64,000 nt of DNA from an uncultured Spirochaetales bacterium (GCA_949299185.1 CASFZR010000001.1:1-64000); one strand, 5' to 3'. Counted from the first letter of the stretch, positions 36,099 through 45,107 are shown. Made by a program: numbers and translations. Notes: a model not told the origin generated them from the letters alone.

Positions 36099-36122
36099 CA
36101 CATTTCTAATACATTTTTCATA
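36095..36122 (+). promoter_or_regulatory. PhoP-box-like direct repeats upstream of the phosphate transporter
   Basis: CTAACA (36095-36100), CTAATA (36106-36111) and TTCATA (36117-36122) recur every 11 bases, each 5-6 of 6 matches to the TT(A/T/C)A(C/T)A element bound by PhoP/PhoB-type regulators. A similar array lies before the alkaline phosphatase gene. Confidence 0.4.
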
Positions 36123-36183
36123 ACATGCGATTTACATGGAATTAACGGATGTCCTACGATTTCCAAGGAGGATGCTTTCCGGA

Positions 36184-37236
36184 ATGGATGTCTCTTTTTC
36201 ATATTTCTTCCAGCAGGTCTTCTCATCTCCTGCGCTTTTCGTAACATCGCTTCTGACATTGGGCGTGATATTCGTCAATGGCTGGACCGATGCTCCGAAC
36301 GCGATCGCGACCTGCATAACGACCAGATGCATGAGGCCACGTTCTGCAATCCTCATGAGCGCGTTCTTCAACTTCATCGGTGTCCTGATAATGACCCATA
36401 TAAACGCCTCCGTTGCCTCCACGATAAGCAACATGGTCGATTTCGGTTCCGACACCTCCACGGCTCTCATAGCGCTCTCCGCAGCGCTCTTCTCGATAGT
36501 CGTATACAGCACGGCCGCATCGTTCTTCGGCATACCGACGAGCGAGAGCCATAGCCTCATAGCCGGCCTGACAGGGGCCGCGCTCGCGACGGGGAAGGGG
36601 CTTGCGGCTGTGAATGGCGCCGAGTGGGTCAAGGTCATATACGGCCTTTTCCTATCCCTCGCGCTTGGATTCGCCATGGGCTTCATCGTCTGCCGCCTCG
36701 TCGTCCTCGTATTCCATGGCATGGACAGGCGCAGGGCGAACGGACTCTTCAGGTACGCACAGATAGCGGGAGCTGCCGGCATGAGCTTCATGCATGGCGC
36801 GCAGGACGGGCAGAAGTTCATCGGGGTGCTTTTCCTCGGCATCGCCTTCGCAAATGGACAGCCTAGCGTCGAGGGGATCATGATCCCTGTCTGGCTCATG
36901 CTGCTATGCTCTGTGGTGATGGGTGCCGGTACGAGCGTCGGAGGCGAGAAGATCATCCGCTCTGTCGGCATGGATATGGTGAAGCTCGAGAAGTACCAGG
37001 GATTCAGCGCCGATCTGGCAGCCTCTCTCTGCCTTCTCTTCTCATCGCTCTTCGGTATACCGGTATCGACGACGCATACCAAGACCAGTGCGATAATGGG
37101 CGTCGGGGCCTCCAAGAGGCTCAGCGCGATAAACTTCTCCGTCGTCAGGGACATGATGCTCACATGGGTATTCACGTTCCCCGGCTGCGGATTGATAAGC
37201 TATCTCATGGCCAAGCTCTTCCTGGCCATATTCTGA
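36184..37236 (+). CDS. pit: Inorganic phosphate transporter, PiT family
   Basis: A PiT permease of about 350 residues with two copies of the family signature: GVIFVNGWTDAPNAIATCI near the N terminus and SSLFGIPVSTTHTKTSAIMGVG near the C terminus, plus FFGIPTSESHSLIAG. It takes up phosphate with H+ or Na+. Start choice: AGGAGG (36166-36171) favours the ATG at 36184; an ATG at 36136 gives a longer N terminus but has no ribosome binding site. It is followed 12 bases later by a DUF47 gene, the classical Pit accessory. Confidence 0.92.
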   Translation: MDVSFSYFFQQVFSSPALFVTSLLTLGVIFVNGWTDAPNAIATCITTRCMRPRSAILMSAFFNFIGVLIMTHINASVASTISNMVDFGSDTSTALIALSAALFSIVVYSTAASFFGIPTSESHSLIAGLTGAALATGKGLAAVNGAEWVKVIYGLFLSLALGFAMGFIVCRLVVLVFHGMDRRRANGLFRYAQIAGAAGMSFMHGAQDGQKFIGVLFLGIAFANGQPSVEGIMIPVWLMLLCSVVMGAGTSVGGEKIIRSVGMDMVKLEKYQGFSADLAASLCLLFSSLFGIPVSTTHTKTSAIMGVGASKRLSAINFSVVRDMMLTWVFTFPGCGLISYLMAKLFLAIF

Positions 37237-37248
37237 TCTGGAGGAAAG

Positions 37249-37872
37249 ATGGAAAAGAAGCAGGATTCCTATTACTTCGATACGTTCATTGATTGCGCTG
37301 GCCATGCGGTAGAGGCCGTTAAGATACTCCGCAAGTGCGTTGATGACTATGACCCGGAGGTCCTGGCGGAGACCGTAGAGGAGATCCATGTCGCGGAACA
37401 CGCCGCGGATATGAAGAAGCATGACCTGATGAACGTGCTTGTGCGTGCCTTCATCACCCCGATAGAGCGTGAGGATATAATCCTGATGAGCCAGTGCCTC
37501 GATGAGGTGGTGGATAAGCTCGAGGATGTCGTCCTTCGTCTCTACTGCGATAACATCCGCACTATCAGGCCGGAGATGGTCGAGGCCGTTGATGTCATAG
37601 AGCGTTGTTGCACGGCGATGCTCGATATGGTCCAGGACTTCAAGAACTTCAGGCATTCCAAGACCTTGAAGGAGAAGATCATCAGCATCAACACGATGGA
37701 GGAGGAGGCTGACCGGATCTTCATTGCCAACATGCGCAAGCTCCATACCACGGAGAGCGATCCCGTGCAGATCATCGTCTGGCGCGATATCTACAGATAC
37801 CTCGAGCAGTGCGCCGATGCCTGCGAGCATGTGGCCGATGCCTGCGAGAAGATACTGATGAGCAATACCTGA
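37249..37872 (+). CDS. DUF47 family PhoU-like protein
   Basis: A 207-residue all-helical protein of the DUF47/PhoU-like family (FIDCAGHAVEAVKILRKCV, EIHVAEHAADMKKHDLMNVL, FITPIEREDIILMSQCLDEVVDKLEDV, DIYRYLEQCADACEHVADACEKILM). Acidic E-x-x-x-D helices bind metal clusters in PhoU relatives. Members paired with Pit are thought to regulate phosphate uptake. GGAGG precedes ATG 37249 and a strong terminator follows. Confidence 0.93.
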   Translation: MEKKQDSYYFDTFIDCAGHAVEAVKILRKCVDDYDPEVLAETVEEIHVAEHAADMKKHDLMNVLVRAFITPIEREDIILMSQCLDEVVDKLEDVVLRLYCDNIRTIRPEMVEAVDVIERCCTAMLDMVQDFKNFRHSKTLKEKIISINTMEEEADRIFIANMRKLHTTESDPVQIIVWRDIYRYLEQCADACEHVADACEKILMSNT

Positions 37873-37893
37873 TACAGCCTTGTATAGGATCGA

Positions 37894-37923
37894 GGGGTAC
37901 CGCTTCCGTGGTACTCCTTTTTT
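37894..37923 (+). terminator. Intrinsic terminator of the pit-DUF47 operon
   Basis: GGGGTACC (37894-37901) pairs with GGTACTCC (37910-37917) with one G-U pair, followed by six T residues (37918-37923). The remainder of the 303-base gap to 38175 shows no gene. Confidence 0.9.
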
Positions 37924-38138
37924 CTTGCTAAAGGCCAGTATAAACTTCGGAAATTCGGGAAGTCTTTACGGATTATCAGTAAAGACTATTGAAAATCCGA
38001 AGGTTTTTCGGCTTGGACCTAAAAAGATAAGGCGACATGAACGCATCCTGATATGCCGCAGGAAATATCAATGAGGGGAGGATAGGTGCATATCGCGGAT
38101 TTCCTCCTGAGCCGGGATTGCTGAGGCTGTGGTTGATA

Positions 38139-38167
38139 GAGTACCGCCTCTTGCGATAGCGGTACTC
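38139..38167 (-). terminator. Inverted repeat at the end of the lyase gene
   Basis: GAGTACCGC (38139-38147) and GCGGTACTC (38159-38167) are perfect 9-base arms with an 11-base loop, eight bases beyond the lyase stop. It lacks a T-run. Its arms resemble those of the pit terminator (both contain GTACCGC and GGTACTC). Confidence 0.5.
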
Positions 38168-38175
38168 CATTGCGT

Positions 38176-39621
38176 TTACAGGCTCTCTCCGAAATCCTTG
38201 CGGAAGGCCCTTACGAGCCTATCCTGCCAGTCAGAGACCGGATCGAGGCGTCCGAAGAAGAACCTTAGCGAGGATGGCTCCTCGACGAATCTCAGGCCTC
38301 CGATCAGATCCCTATGGTCATAGAGCCACTTGATCCTGTCGATCGCGTACTTGACCTGGGAGAGGGTGAAGACGCGGCGTGGCAGTGCCAGGCGGAGAAG
38401 CTCCACCGAGGCAAGATGCTCCGATCCATCCTCCTCCCTCTGCTCTGATATCGTGCCTCTCTCCATTCCCCTGATGCCTCCTGCGATATACACCGCCGCG
38501 GCCAGGGCTCCTGCAGGGTACTCCTCCTGCCTGACCTGAGGGATGAATCTCGTGGCGTCGAGATGGCATCCGAGCCCTCCTGCCGGAGTGACTACAGGCA
38601 CGCCGAGCCGGACAAGCTCATCCGTCATGTACTTGATGAAGAGCGGCCCCTGGGATATCACATCGAAGTCCATCGTCTCCTCAAGCCCCACGGCCATCGC
38701 CTCCATCTCCCTGACGCTCATGCCTCCGTAGGTCAGGAAGCCCTCGAACATCGGTACCAGCTCGCGCATCCTGAGATAAAGCTCCTTGTCGTGGATCGCG
38801 ATGCCGCCGCCACGGGCGAAGCCGAGCTTGCGGGCGGAGAAGTAGATGATGTCCATCTTGTCTGAGATCCGTCTGGTTATCTCACGGATGGAGAGGTCCT
38901 TCGCCTTCTCCTCCCTTGTCTTTATGAAGTAGAGGTTATCCTGCAGCAGGCTGGCGTCCATCACCACGAGCTTGCCGTATCTGTGTACGATATCCGCCAC
39001 TGCCTCGATGTTCTCCAGCGATAGGGGCTGCCCTCCGATGAGGTTGGTGCCTGCCTCTATCCTGACGAACGGGATCCTGTCTCCCTTCTCCTTGAAGAGG
39101 TCTTCCAGCCTTTCCAGATCGAAATTGCCCTTGAACGGGTGATCGCTCTCGATCTTTATGCCTTCGTCTATCACGAGTTCCTCGACGTATCCTCCGAGCC
39201 TCGTTATATGGGCCTTTGTCGTCGTGAAATGATAGTTCATCGGGATGATCGAGCCCTTCTGCACGAATGTCATCGCGAGGATGTTCTCCGCGGCCCTTCC
39301 TTGATGCGCCGGCAGGAAGTAATCGGTGTCGAATATCTCCTTAAGCTTGTCGGTAAGCCTGGTGAATGTCGCGCTTCCGGCGTAGCTGTCATCAGCGACC
39401 ATCATCGCCGCAAGCTGCCTGTCGCTCATGGCGTTCACGCCGCTGTCGGTGAGCATATCGAGATAGATATCCTTGTTCTTCAGGAGGAACGTGTTGTTTC
39501 CTGCCTCGGCAATCGCCTCGGCCCTGCGTTCGACCGGTACGAGATCGAGCTTCTGGACGATCCTTACCTTATGTAGCTCAAGGGGAATATTCTCCCCTGT
39601 GTAGAATTGAATCTCTGGCAT
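38176..39621 (-). CDS. Beta-eliminating lyase, tryptophanase/tyrosine phenol-lyase-like
   Basis: A 481-residue PLP enzyme of the tryptophanase family, which cleaves side chains from Trp, Tyr or Cys to give pyruvate and ammonia. Blocks: FLLKNKDIYLDMLTDSGVNAMSDRQ, FLPAHQGRAAENIL, FTTTKAHITRLGG and EAGTNLIGGQPLSLENIEAV. The PLP Lys is K265 in YFSARKLGFARGGG; classical enzymes read S-[GA]-K-K-D here, so the first Lys is Arg and the Asp is Leu. Start at ATG 39621, with GGAAGGGG upstream; an upstream ATG extension is not supported. It is divergent from a cysteine desulfidase gene, so sulfur amino acid breakdown is a reasonable role. Confidence 0.88.
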   Translation of the reverse strand: MPEIQFYTGENIPLELHKVRIVQKLDLVPVERRAEAIAEAGNNTFLLKNKDIYLDMLTDSGVNAMSDRQLAAMMVADDSYAGSATFTRLTDKLKEIFDTDYFLPAHQGRAAENILAMTFVQKGSIIPMNYHFTTTKAHITRLGGYVEELVIDEGIKIESDHPFKGNFDLERLEDLFKEKGDRIPFVRIEAGTNLIGGQPLSLENIEAVADIVHRYGKLVVMDASLLQDNLYFIKTREEKAKDLSIREITRRISDKMDIIYFSARKLGFARGGGIAIHDKELYLRMRELVPMFEGFLTYGGMSVREMEAMAVGLEETMDFDVISQGPLFIKYMTDELVRLGVPVVTPAGGLGCHLDATRFIPQVRQEEYPAGALAAAVYIAGGIRGMERGTISEQREEDGSEHLASVELLRLALPRRVFTLSQVKYAIDRIKWLYDHRDLIGGLRFVEEPSSLRFFFGRLDPVSDWQDRLVRAFRKDFGESL

Positions 39622-39780
39622 CTTACCCCTTCCTGTTGCTATCAGTTTCCGTATTGTGGCTGATGGTGTCAAATAAAAAATGAATCCTATGCAATATTTT
39701 CTATATTTTATGCATAAATATTCGTAACCTCTTGTTATTGCTCCATGTCATTCGCTTCTTTGAATGAGGTCGCGCTATGG

Positions 39781-39786
39781 TATAAT
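39781..39786 (+). promoter_or_regulatory. -10 element of the cysteine desulfidase gene
   Basis: A perfect TATAAT 28 bases before ATG 39815; CTTTGA lies 17 bases upstream as a weak -35. The AT-rich DNA on the far side (39670-39725) probably holds the promoter of the divergent lyase gene. Confidence 0.55.
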
Positions 39787-39814
39787 CTACGATGGATCGC
39801 TGGAGGTTGATATT

Positions 39815-41083
39815 ATGACGCTGAAAGAGAAGTATACCGCCATCCTCTCTGAGGAGCTTGTGCCTGCCCTAGGCTGTACGGAGCCCATCGCGCTGGCATA
39901 TGCGTCTGCCGAGTGCAGGAGGACGCTCGGATGCTTTCCAGATGCGGTTGATGCGGAGTGCAGCGGCAATATAATCAAGAATGTAAAGAGCGTGGTGATC
40001 CCTAACTCCGGCGGGCTCAAGGGCATAGAGGCGGCTGTCGCTGCCGGAATGATCGGCGGTGATTCCTCAAGGGGGCTGGAGGTGCTTTCCTCCGTCAAGG
40101 AATCGGATCTGCCGGCTATACGCGCGTATCTGGCAGAGAAGCGCATCAAGGTATCGCTGCTGAAGACGAGCGCGAGCCTCCATTTCATCATCAGGATGCG
40201 CCGCGGCAGCGATGAGGCGCTTGTCGAGGTCATCCATCAGCACACGAATATCGTGAGGAAGGAGAGGAACGGCGAGGTCCTCTTCTCCAAGGACAGCAGC
40301 GCGGAGAACATCAACGAGGCATTGACGGACCGTTCATGCCTGACGGTTGCGGATATCATAGGATACGGCGAGAGCGTGGATATCGAGACGATCGCTCCGA
40401 TCATCGAGCCTCAGATCGAATACAATACCGCGATCTGTGAGGAGGGACTTCGTAATAAGTGGGGATCGAACATCGGGCAGTACCTTATGGATTCCCGTTC
40501 ACAGGACTTCCTCACCAAGGCCAAGGCCGTTGCCGCGGCAGGGTCGGATGCCAGGATGAGCGGCTGTGTCTATCCTGTCGTGATAAACTCAGGCAGCGGC
40601 AATCAGGGGATAACCGTGTCGATTCCCGTTATAGAGTATGCCAAGCATAATGGGGTATCCCACGAGAGGCTGCTGAGGGCCCTCGCGATAAGCAACCTCA
40701 TCGCTATCCATCAGAAGACGAAGATCGGCAGGCTCTCAGCATACTGCGGCGCGGTCAACGCCGCCTGCGGAGCCGCCGCTGCCATCACATGGCTTCAGGA
40801 TGGCACTCAGGAGCAGATCAACGAGACGATATCCAATACGCTGGCCACTATCTCAGGAATGGTCTGCGATGGCGCGAAGCCCTCATGCGCGGCGAAGATA
40901 TCGCTGGCGGTGGAGGCCGCGATGATGGGACATGACCTCGCGATGGAGAATGACAACTTCCTCCCTGGCGATGGCATCGTCAAGGAGAACGTCGAGGATA
41001 CGATTTCCGGCGTAGGTGAGATCGCCAGCAAGGGCATGGCCTCCACCGATGAGAGCATACTCAGCGTGATGGTCTCGGAATGA
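39815..41083 (+). CDS. cyuA: L-cysteine desulfidase (UPF0597 / serine dehydratase alpha-type)
   Basis: A 422-residue protein of the CyuA/YhaM family, [4Fe-4S]-dependent enzymes converting L-cysteine to pyruvate, sulfide and ammonia. Cys 21 in PALGCTEPIALAYA and the later CGAVNAACGAAAAI and CDGAKPSCAAKIS provide the cluster and catalytic cysteines; NSGSGNQGI is a family motif. GGAGG precedes ATG 39815 and so fixes the start. Divergent from the tryptophanase-like gene. Confidence 0.92.
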   Translation: MTLKEKYTAILSEELVPALGCTEPIALAYASAECRRTLGCFPDAVDAECSGNIIKNVKSVVIPNSGGLKGIEAAVAAGMIGGDSSRGLEVLSSVKESDLPAIRAYLAEKRIKVSLLKTSASLHFIIRMRRGSDEALVEVIHQHTNIVRKERNGEVLFSKDSSAENINEALTDRSCLTVADIIGYGESVDIETIAPIIEPQIEYNTAICEEGLRNKWGSNIGQYLMDSRSQDFLTKAKAVAAAGSDARMSGCVYPVVINSGSGNQGITVSIPVIEYAKHNGVSHERLLRALAISNLIAIHQKTKIGRLSAYCGAVNAACGAAAAITWLQDGTQEQINETISNTLATISGMVCDGAKPSCAAKISLAVEAAMMGHDLAMENDNFLPGDGIVKENVEDTISGVGEIASKGMASTDESILSVMVSE

Positions 41084-41159
41084 TCCATTAACCTGCATTT
41101 TTCAAGAGCGGCGAGGGTGCCGCCATTCTTCTCAGCTCCTTAACCTCGGGGCCGTTTCC

Positions 41160-41187
41160 TTCACGATTGTTTTACAGCCATCTAACC
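41160..41187 (+). promoter_or_regulatory. PhoP-box-like direct repeats upstream of alkaline phosphatase
   Basis: TTCACG (41160-41165), TTTACA (41171-41176) and CTAACC (41182-41187) recur every 11 bases, about 83 bases before the phosphatase ATG. The middle element matches TT(A/T/C)A(C/T)A fully; the flanking ones match 4-5 of 6. Confidence 0.35.
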
Positions 41188-41269
41188 GTACGCTGGCGGA
41201 TTGTCCTCTCCCTTGCTGATAGACTCCGAACCGTAATCAAGTCTAATGACCTTTATTGGAGGAATTAAG

Positions 41270-42733
41270 ATGAAAAGACTTACGGTCATGCTGATGTCTC
41301 TCATCATGATGGTCTCCGCCGCGTTCGCCGCTGGCAGCATGGAGACTGAGAAGGCTATCAACGAGTATGTGGAGGATGCTTCTCCGAAGTACGTGTTCAT
41401 GTTCATCGGAGATGGTATGAGTTCTCCTCAGACCAATGCCGCACAGGTTTACAATGGCTGCAATGAGCCAGGGCTTATCGACCTTGAGGAGCTTACGTTC
41501 ACGCAGTTCCCGGTAGTGGGACTCCAGTATACGCAGGACGCGACCTCATTCTGCCCCGATTCCGCTTCCACGGCCACATCCCTCTCCTCAGGCTATAAGA
41601 CGCATAGCGGCGTCATCGGCATGGGAATCGACAAGGTCACTCCGGGCGTGACGATCGCGGAGATGCTCCATGACAAGGGCTGGAAGATCGGTATTGTCTC
41701 ATCTGTCACTATCAACCACGCCACCCCTGCAGCGTTCTATGCGCATATCGCATCGAGGAATGACTACTATGATATCGGACTGCAGATGGCTGAGTCCGGC
41801 TTCGAGTACTTCGCAGGCGGCTCTGTGAACAAGGCCGACGATGGCGACAAGTCCATCTATGAGGTGCTGGAGGAGAACGGGTACCTCGTGACCAACGACA
41901 GGGACACGATCCTCAGCCTCAACGGCAATAGCGGCAAGGTATATGCATACAGCCCGGTCCTTCAGGATGATGGCGCGATGCCTTATGATATCGACGCTCC
42001 TGCCGATTCACTCCGTCTCAAGGACTTCGTTAAGAAGGGAATCGACGTACTGGATAACGAGACTGGCTTCTTCATGATGGTCGAGGGAGGAAAGATCGAC
42101 TGGGCAGGCCACGCCAATGACGCGGTTGCCAACATGAGCGACACCCTTGCCCTTGATGAGGCTGTCGAGATTGCTGTCGAGTTCGCCAAGAACCATCCGG
42201 ATGAGACGCTGATCATCGTTACCGGCGACCATGAGACCGGTGGTATGACGATCGGCTATGCGGCTACCGGCTACAACACCGCCTTCGATATCCTCCGTGC
42301 CCAGAAATGCTCATACGTCCAGTTCGACAGCTATGTAGAGGACGAGATGGCTGATGGTTCATTCACCTTCGACGATATGATGGCTATGGTCGAGGAGTAC
42401 TTCGGACTCGTGGCTCCTGGAAAGACCGCCCAGAACGATGCCCTCGTGCTTGATGAGTATGAGTATGCGAAGCTCCAGAAGGCCTATGATGACCAGATAA
42501 GCGGCAACGTCGATGGTTACGAGGAGTCCCTGCTCTACGGCGGCTACAGCCCGATCAGCGTGACGCTCACCCACATCATCAACAACAAGGCCGGCATTGG
42601 CTGGACGAGCTATGCGCATACCGGTCTTCCTGTTCCTGTATACGCTTATGGCGAGGGTGCTGAGGCTTTCGTCGGTACCTATGACAACACCGAGGTCGCT
42701 CTCAGGCTCATGGATCTTACCGACGCAAGGTAA
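41270..42733 (+). CDS. phoA: Alkaline phosphatase
   Basis: A 487-residue exported phosphomonoesterase. A signal peptide covers residues 1-22 (VSAAFAAGS cleavage region). Metal and active-site blocks are FMFIGDGMSSPQ, PDSASTATSL (nucleophile Ser 98), GKIDWAGHANDAV and TGDHETGGM with a C-terminal YAHTGLPVPVYAYG His ligand. It is expected to release phosphate outside the cytoplasm. Start ATG 41270 with GGAGG; an earlier in-frame start would spoil the signal peptide. Confidence 0.94.
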   Translation: MKRLTVMLMSLIMMVSAAFAAGSMETEKAINEYVEDASPKYVFMFIGDGMSSPQTNAAQVYNGCNEPGLIDLEELTFTQFPVVGLQYTQDATSFCPDSASTATSLSSGYKTHSGVIGMGIDKVTPGVTIAEMLHDKGWKIGIVSSVTINHATPAAFYAHIASRNDYYDIGLQMAESGFEYFAGGSVNKADDGDKSIYEVLEENGYLVTNDRDTILSLNGNSGKVYAYSPVLQDDGAMPYDIDAPADSLRLKDFVKKGIDVLDNETGFFMMVEGGKIDWAGHANDAVANMSDTLALDEAVEIAVEFAKNHPDETLIIVTGDHETGGMTIGYAATGYNTAFDILRAQKCSYVQFDSYVEDEMADGSFTFDDMMAMVEEYFGLVAPGKTAQNDALVLDEYEYAKLQKAYDDQISGNVDGYEESLLYGGYSPISVTLTHIINNKAGIGWTSYAHTGLPVPVYAYGEGAEAFVGTYDNTEVALRLMDLTDAR

Positions 42734-42752
42734 GCTGCAGATAGATCATGTC

Positions 42753-42773
42753 GGGGGAGGCCTGTCCTCCCCC
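42753..42773 (+). terminator. Terminator after alkaline phosphatase
   Basis: GGGGGAGG and CCTCCCCC are perfect 8-base arms with a 5-base loop; the following TGTTCACGTTT is a weak T-tract. Confidence 0.7.
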
Positions 42774-42790
42774 TGTTCACGTTTCGATAT

Positions 42791-43921
42791 ATGATAAGAA
42801 AAGACAGAAGGAAGGATATTGCCTTCATTGCCGCGTTCATCGTGGCCTCATTGATCCTGATCATCATCCCCACTGGATTCGAGAGGGATATCTACTACAA
42901 CGCCACCGGAGCCAGGAGCGAGATCATATCGACCGACGACAGCACGATAATCCAGACGGGGCTCTTCCGCACAGGCGACCAGCGCGCTCGTGTCCGTGTC
43001 CTCTCCGGAGAGCATGAGGGGGTGGAGATGGATGGCATAAACCTCCTCTCTGGGAGCCTCAGAGATGATAAGGTATTCGTTCCCGGCGATACCGCCTGGA
43101 CGTTGATAGAGCGTAATGACTCCGATGAGCCGATATTCATCAACCTCATCGATTACTACCGCATAGACAAGGAGCTGGTGCTGGCGGCTCTATTCATCGC
43201 CGCGCTCATCCTGTTCAGCGGCCTGCGTGGACTGCGGATGGTCCTGTCCTTCCTCTTCGCGTTCCTCTCGATCTGGAAGCTCCTGATTCCTTCCATCCTC
43301 CACGGCTGGAATCCGCTCCTGATGTGCGTCGGGACGCTGATGCTGCTGACGCTCGTGACACTGCCGATGGTCTCTGGAGTGAACAGAAGGAGCCTAGCGG
43401 CCATCCTCGGATCGCTCGGCGCGATGCTGCTGACCATGATGATATCGTTATTCATGACCTGGTATCTGCGTATCCATGGCTCGGTGCTGGAGATGAGCGA
43501 GTCGCTCCTTTACTGCGGCTTCATGGATCTTGATCTTACCTCGCTCTTCTCAGGCGTGGTCTGCCTCTCTGCCGGTGGTGCGATAATGGATCTCTCCATC
43601 GATGTGTCTGCCGCGATGTGGGAGGTCAGGGAACATGCCCCGGAGGCATCGCTCAAGGAGCTTTTCCTCTCAGGTATGGAGGTCGGTCGCGCCGGTGTCG
43701 GCACCCAGATAACCACGCTCCTGCTTGCCTACATGGGCAGTTACCTCACGCTGATGATGGTATATATGGCCCAGGCTACGCCGGTGGCCAACATCCTCAC
43801 ATCCAAGTCGATCGCGGCCGAGATCGCCCAGACGCTAGCGGGCTCATTCGGCATAGTGCTTGTCACGCCGCTTACTGCCCTTATAGGCATGGCGCTCTTC
43901 TCAGGAACCAGGGAACGCTAG
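42791..43921 (+). CDS. YibE/F family membrane protein
   Basis: A 376-residue YibE/F-like protein: one N-terminal span (IAFIAAFIVASLILIII), an extracytoplasmic beta-rich domain to about residue 120 (ARVRVLSGEHEGVEMDGINLL), then about seven spans. The family has no established function, with transport suggested. DLTSLFSGVVCLSAGGAIMDLSIDVSAAMWEV is its most conserved stretch. No ribosome binding site is evident before ATG 42791. Confidence 0.88.
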   Translation: MIRKDRRKDIAFIAAFIVASLILIIIPTGFERDIYYNATGARSEIISTDDSTIIQTGLFRTGDQRARVRVLSGEHEGVEMDGINLLSGSLRDDKVFVPGDTAWTLIERNDSDEPIFINLIDYYRIDKELVLAALFIAALILFSGLRGLRMVLSFLFAFLSIWKLLIPSILHGWNPLLMCVGTLMLLTLVTLPMVSGVNRRSLAAILGSLGAMLLTMMISLFMTWYLRIHGSVLEMSESLLYCGFMDLDLTSLFSGVVCLSAGGAIMDLSIDVSAAMWEVREHAPEASLKELFLSGMEVGRAGVGTQITTLLLAYMGSYLTLMMVYMAQATPVANILTSKSIAAEIAQTLAGSFGIVLVTPLTALIGMALFSGTRER

Positions 43922-43941
43922 CAAAACCCGTATTGCTGGGA

Positions 43942-43947
43942 TATCCT
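43942..43947 (+). promoter_or_regulatory. -10 element placed 6 nt before the GNAT start
   Basis: TATCCT ends exactly six bases before ATG 43954, the geometry of a leaderless promoter. No good -35 is seen. Confidence 0.4.
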
Positions 43948-43953
43948 CTTCCT

Positions 43954-44448
43954 ATGAAGCTGATGAGAGCAGAGGTGGAGGATATCCTCCGTATCATGGA
44001 GATAATAGAGGAGGCTAGGGCCTTCCAGCTTTCCTATGGCAACGGGCAGTGGGCCGATGGCTATCCATCCCTGCCTCTTATCGAGGATGATGTTTCTGCT
44101 GGTATCGGCTATAAGGCCATGGTCAACGGCAGCATGGCGGGGTATCTTGCCATCGTGACTCACGATGATTCCTATGATTCGATAGAGGGCCAGTGGATTA
44201 CGGATGGGCCTTATATAGCGCTGCATAGGATAGCCTTCTCCGATGAGGCGAGGGGACATGGGCTCTTTTCATCCCTCATCGATGCGTGTAAGGGGATTGC
44301 GGCCCTGAATGGCTCCGTGTCGATACGCGTCGATACCGACAAGCGCAATCCCATCATGCAGCATCTTCTTGAGAAGCTCGGCTTCGTCCATACGGGATAC
44401 GTCCTCTTCGCAGGTGACAGGAAGCTTGCATATGAGCTTGTGCTTTAG
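43954..44448 (+). CDS. GNAT-family N-acetyltransferase
   Basis: A 164-residue GNAT acetyltransferase. The acetyl-CoA pyrophosphate loop is in ALHRIAFSDEARGHGLFSSLID (R-x-x-G-x-G/L type) and the C-terminal motif B is NPIMQHLLEKLGFVHTGYV. The acceptor substrate is unknown. Start ATG 43954 lacks a Shine-Dalgarno. Its stop overlaps the convergent gene by four bases. Confidence 0.88.
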   Translation: MKLMRAEVEDILRIMEIIEEARAFQLSYGNGQWADGYPSLPLIEDDVSAGIGYKAMVNGSMAGYLAIVTHDDSYDSIEGQWITDGPYIALHRIAFSDEARGHGLFSSLIDACKGIAALNGSVSIRVDTDKRNPIMQHLLEKLGFVHTGYVLFAGDRKLAYELVL

Positions 44449-44945
44449 CGGTCTCCTCGTCTTCTGGCCGCAAGATCCTTCGATTCCTTCCCTGTCATAT
44501 GCTCTATAGCAAGGACGAGAAGCGCCGTGTTGTGCAGATCGATCTCTATTGCCCTGTCCCTCAGCTCGTCGCTGTTCATAGGAGCGTATTTAGCAGATAG
44601 GATCCTGAGCAGCCTGATCTTCTCATCGTTATCATCGACTATGCGTATGCGCCCGAACGCTATCACGCTGCGATAGAGCGTCGTGTATTCCTCAGGTACC
44701 ACCTCATCCTGTTCTATGACTGTGAACGAGGCCTTCTCCGAGCGGCGTATGGAATCGATCTTATGGCCTGTGAGGGCGGAGTGGAATATGAGAATGCCAT
44801 CGGCATAGGCATAGCTTATCGGCAGGGCGTAGGGGTAGCCATCATCGCCAGAGAGCGCGAGCGTCCCATGGCTTCCTTCCCTGAGTATCCTGATAGCCTC
44901 AGCCTCCTCAAGCTGCTGCCTCTTCCTTCGCATTTCCCTGAACAT
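44445..44945 (-). CDS. Pyridoxamine 5'-phosphate oxidase-like (NimA-type) flavin-binding protein
   Basis: A 166-residue split-barrel protein of the PNPOx-like/NimA group: HGTLALSGDDGYPYALPISYAY, FHSALTGHKIDSIRRSEKASFTVI, and YRSVIAFGRIRIVDD. Members bind FMN or similar cofactors; some NimA relatives reduce nitroimidazoles, but the role here is unknown. Start ATG 44945 with GGAGG six bases upstream. A short basic N-terminal helix precedes the barrel. Confidence 0.85.
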   Translation of the reverse strand: MFREMRRKRQQLEEAEAIRILREGSHGTLALSGDDGYPYALPISYAYADGILIFHSALTGHKIDSIRRSEKASFTVIEQDEVVPEEYTTLYRSVIAFGRIRIVDDNDEKIRLLRILSAKYAPMNSDELRDRAIEIDLHNTALLVLAIEHMTGKESKDLAARRRGDR

Positions 44946-45072
44946 GCACTTCCTCCGTCTCCTCTCTAGCAGAATCATGGGAGAATTACAATATGTCATA
45001 GTGTATGATTATTAATATTCCTTATTAAGAGTGATTATATGTAAATATAAGTATATAAATCTACTGCTGCTG

Positions 45073-45101
45073 TTGATAATTCCTCGCCTGCGTCTGATAA
45101 T
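45073..45101 (+). promoter_or_regulatory. Leaderless-type promoter of ung
   Basis: TTGATA (45073-45078), 17-base spacer, GATAAT (45096-45101), then six bases to ATG 45108. Transcription would begin at or within a base or two of the start codon. Confidence 0.7.
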
Positions 45102-45107
45102 ATCCTC

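Noticed and set aside
39670..39725. AT-rich segment as a riboswitch or origin
   Set aside because: Only AT-rich imperfect dyads (ATGCA...TGCAT) consistent with promoter DNA of the divergent genes.
43618..43953. N-terminal extension of the GNAT frame
   Set aside because: It is antisense-free but overlaps the YibE/F gene in another frame and reads as low-complexity shadow; the GNAT domain starts at 43954.
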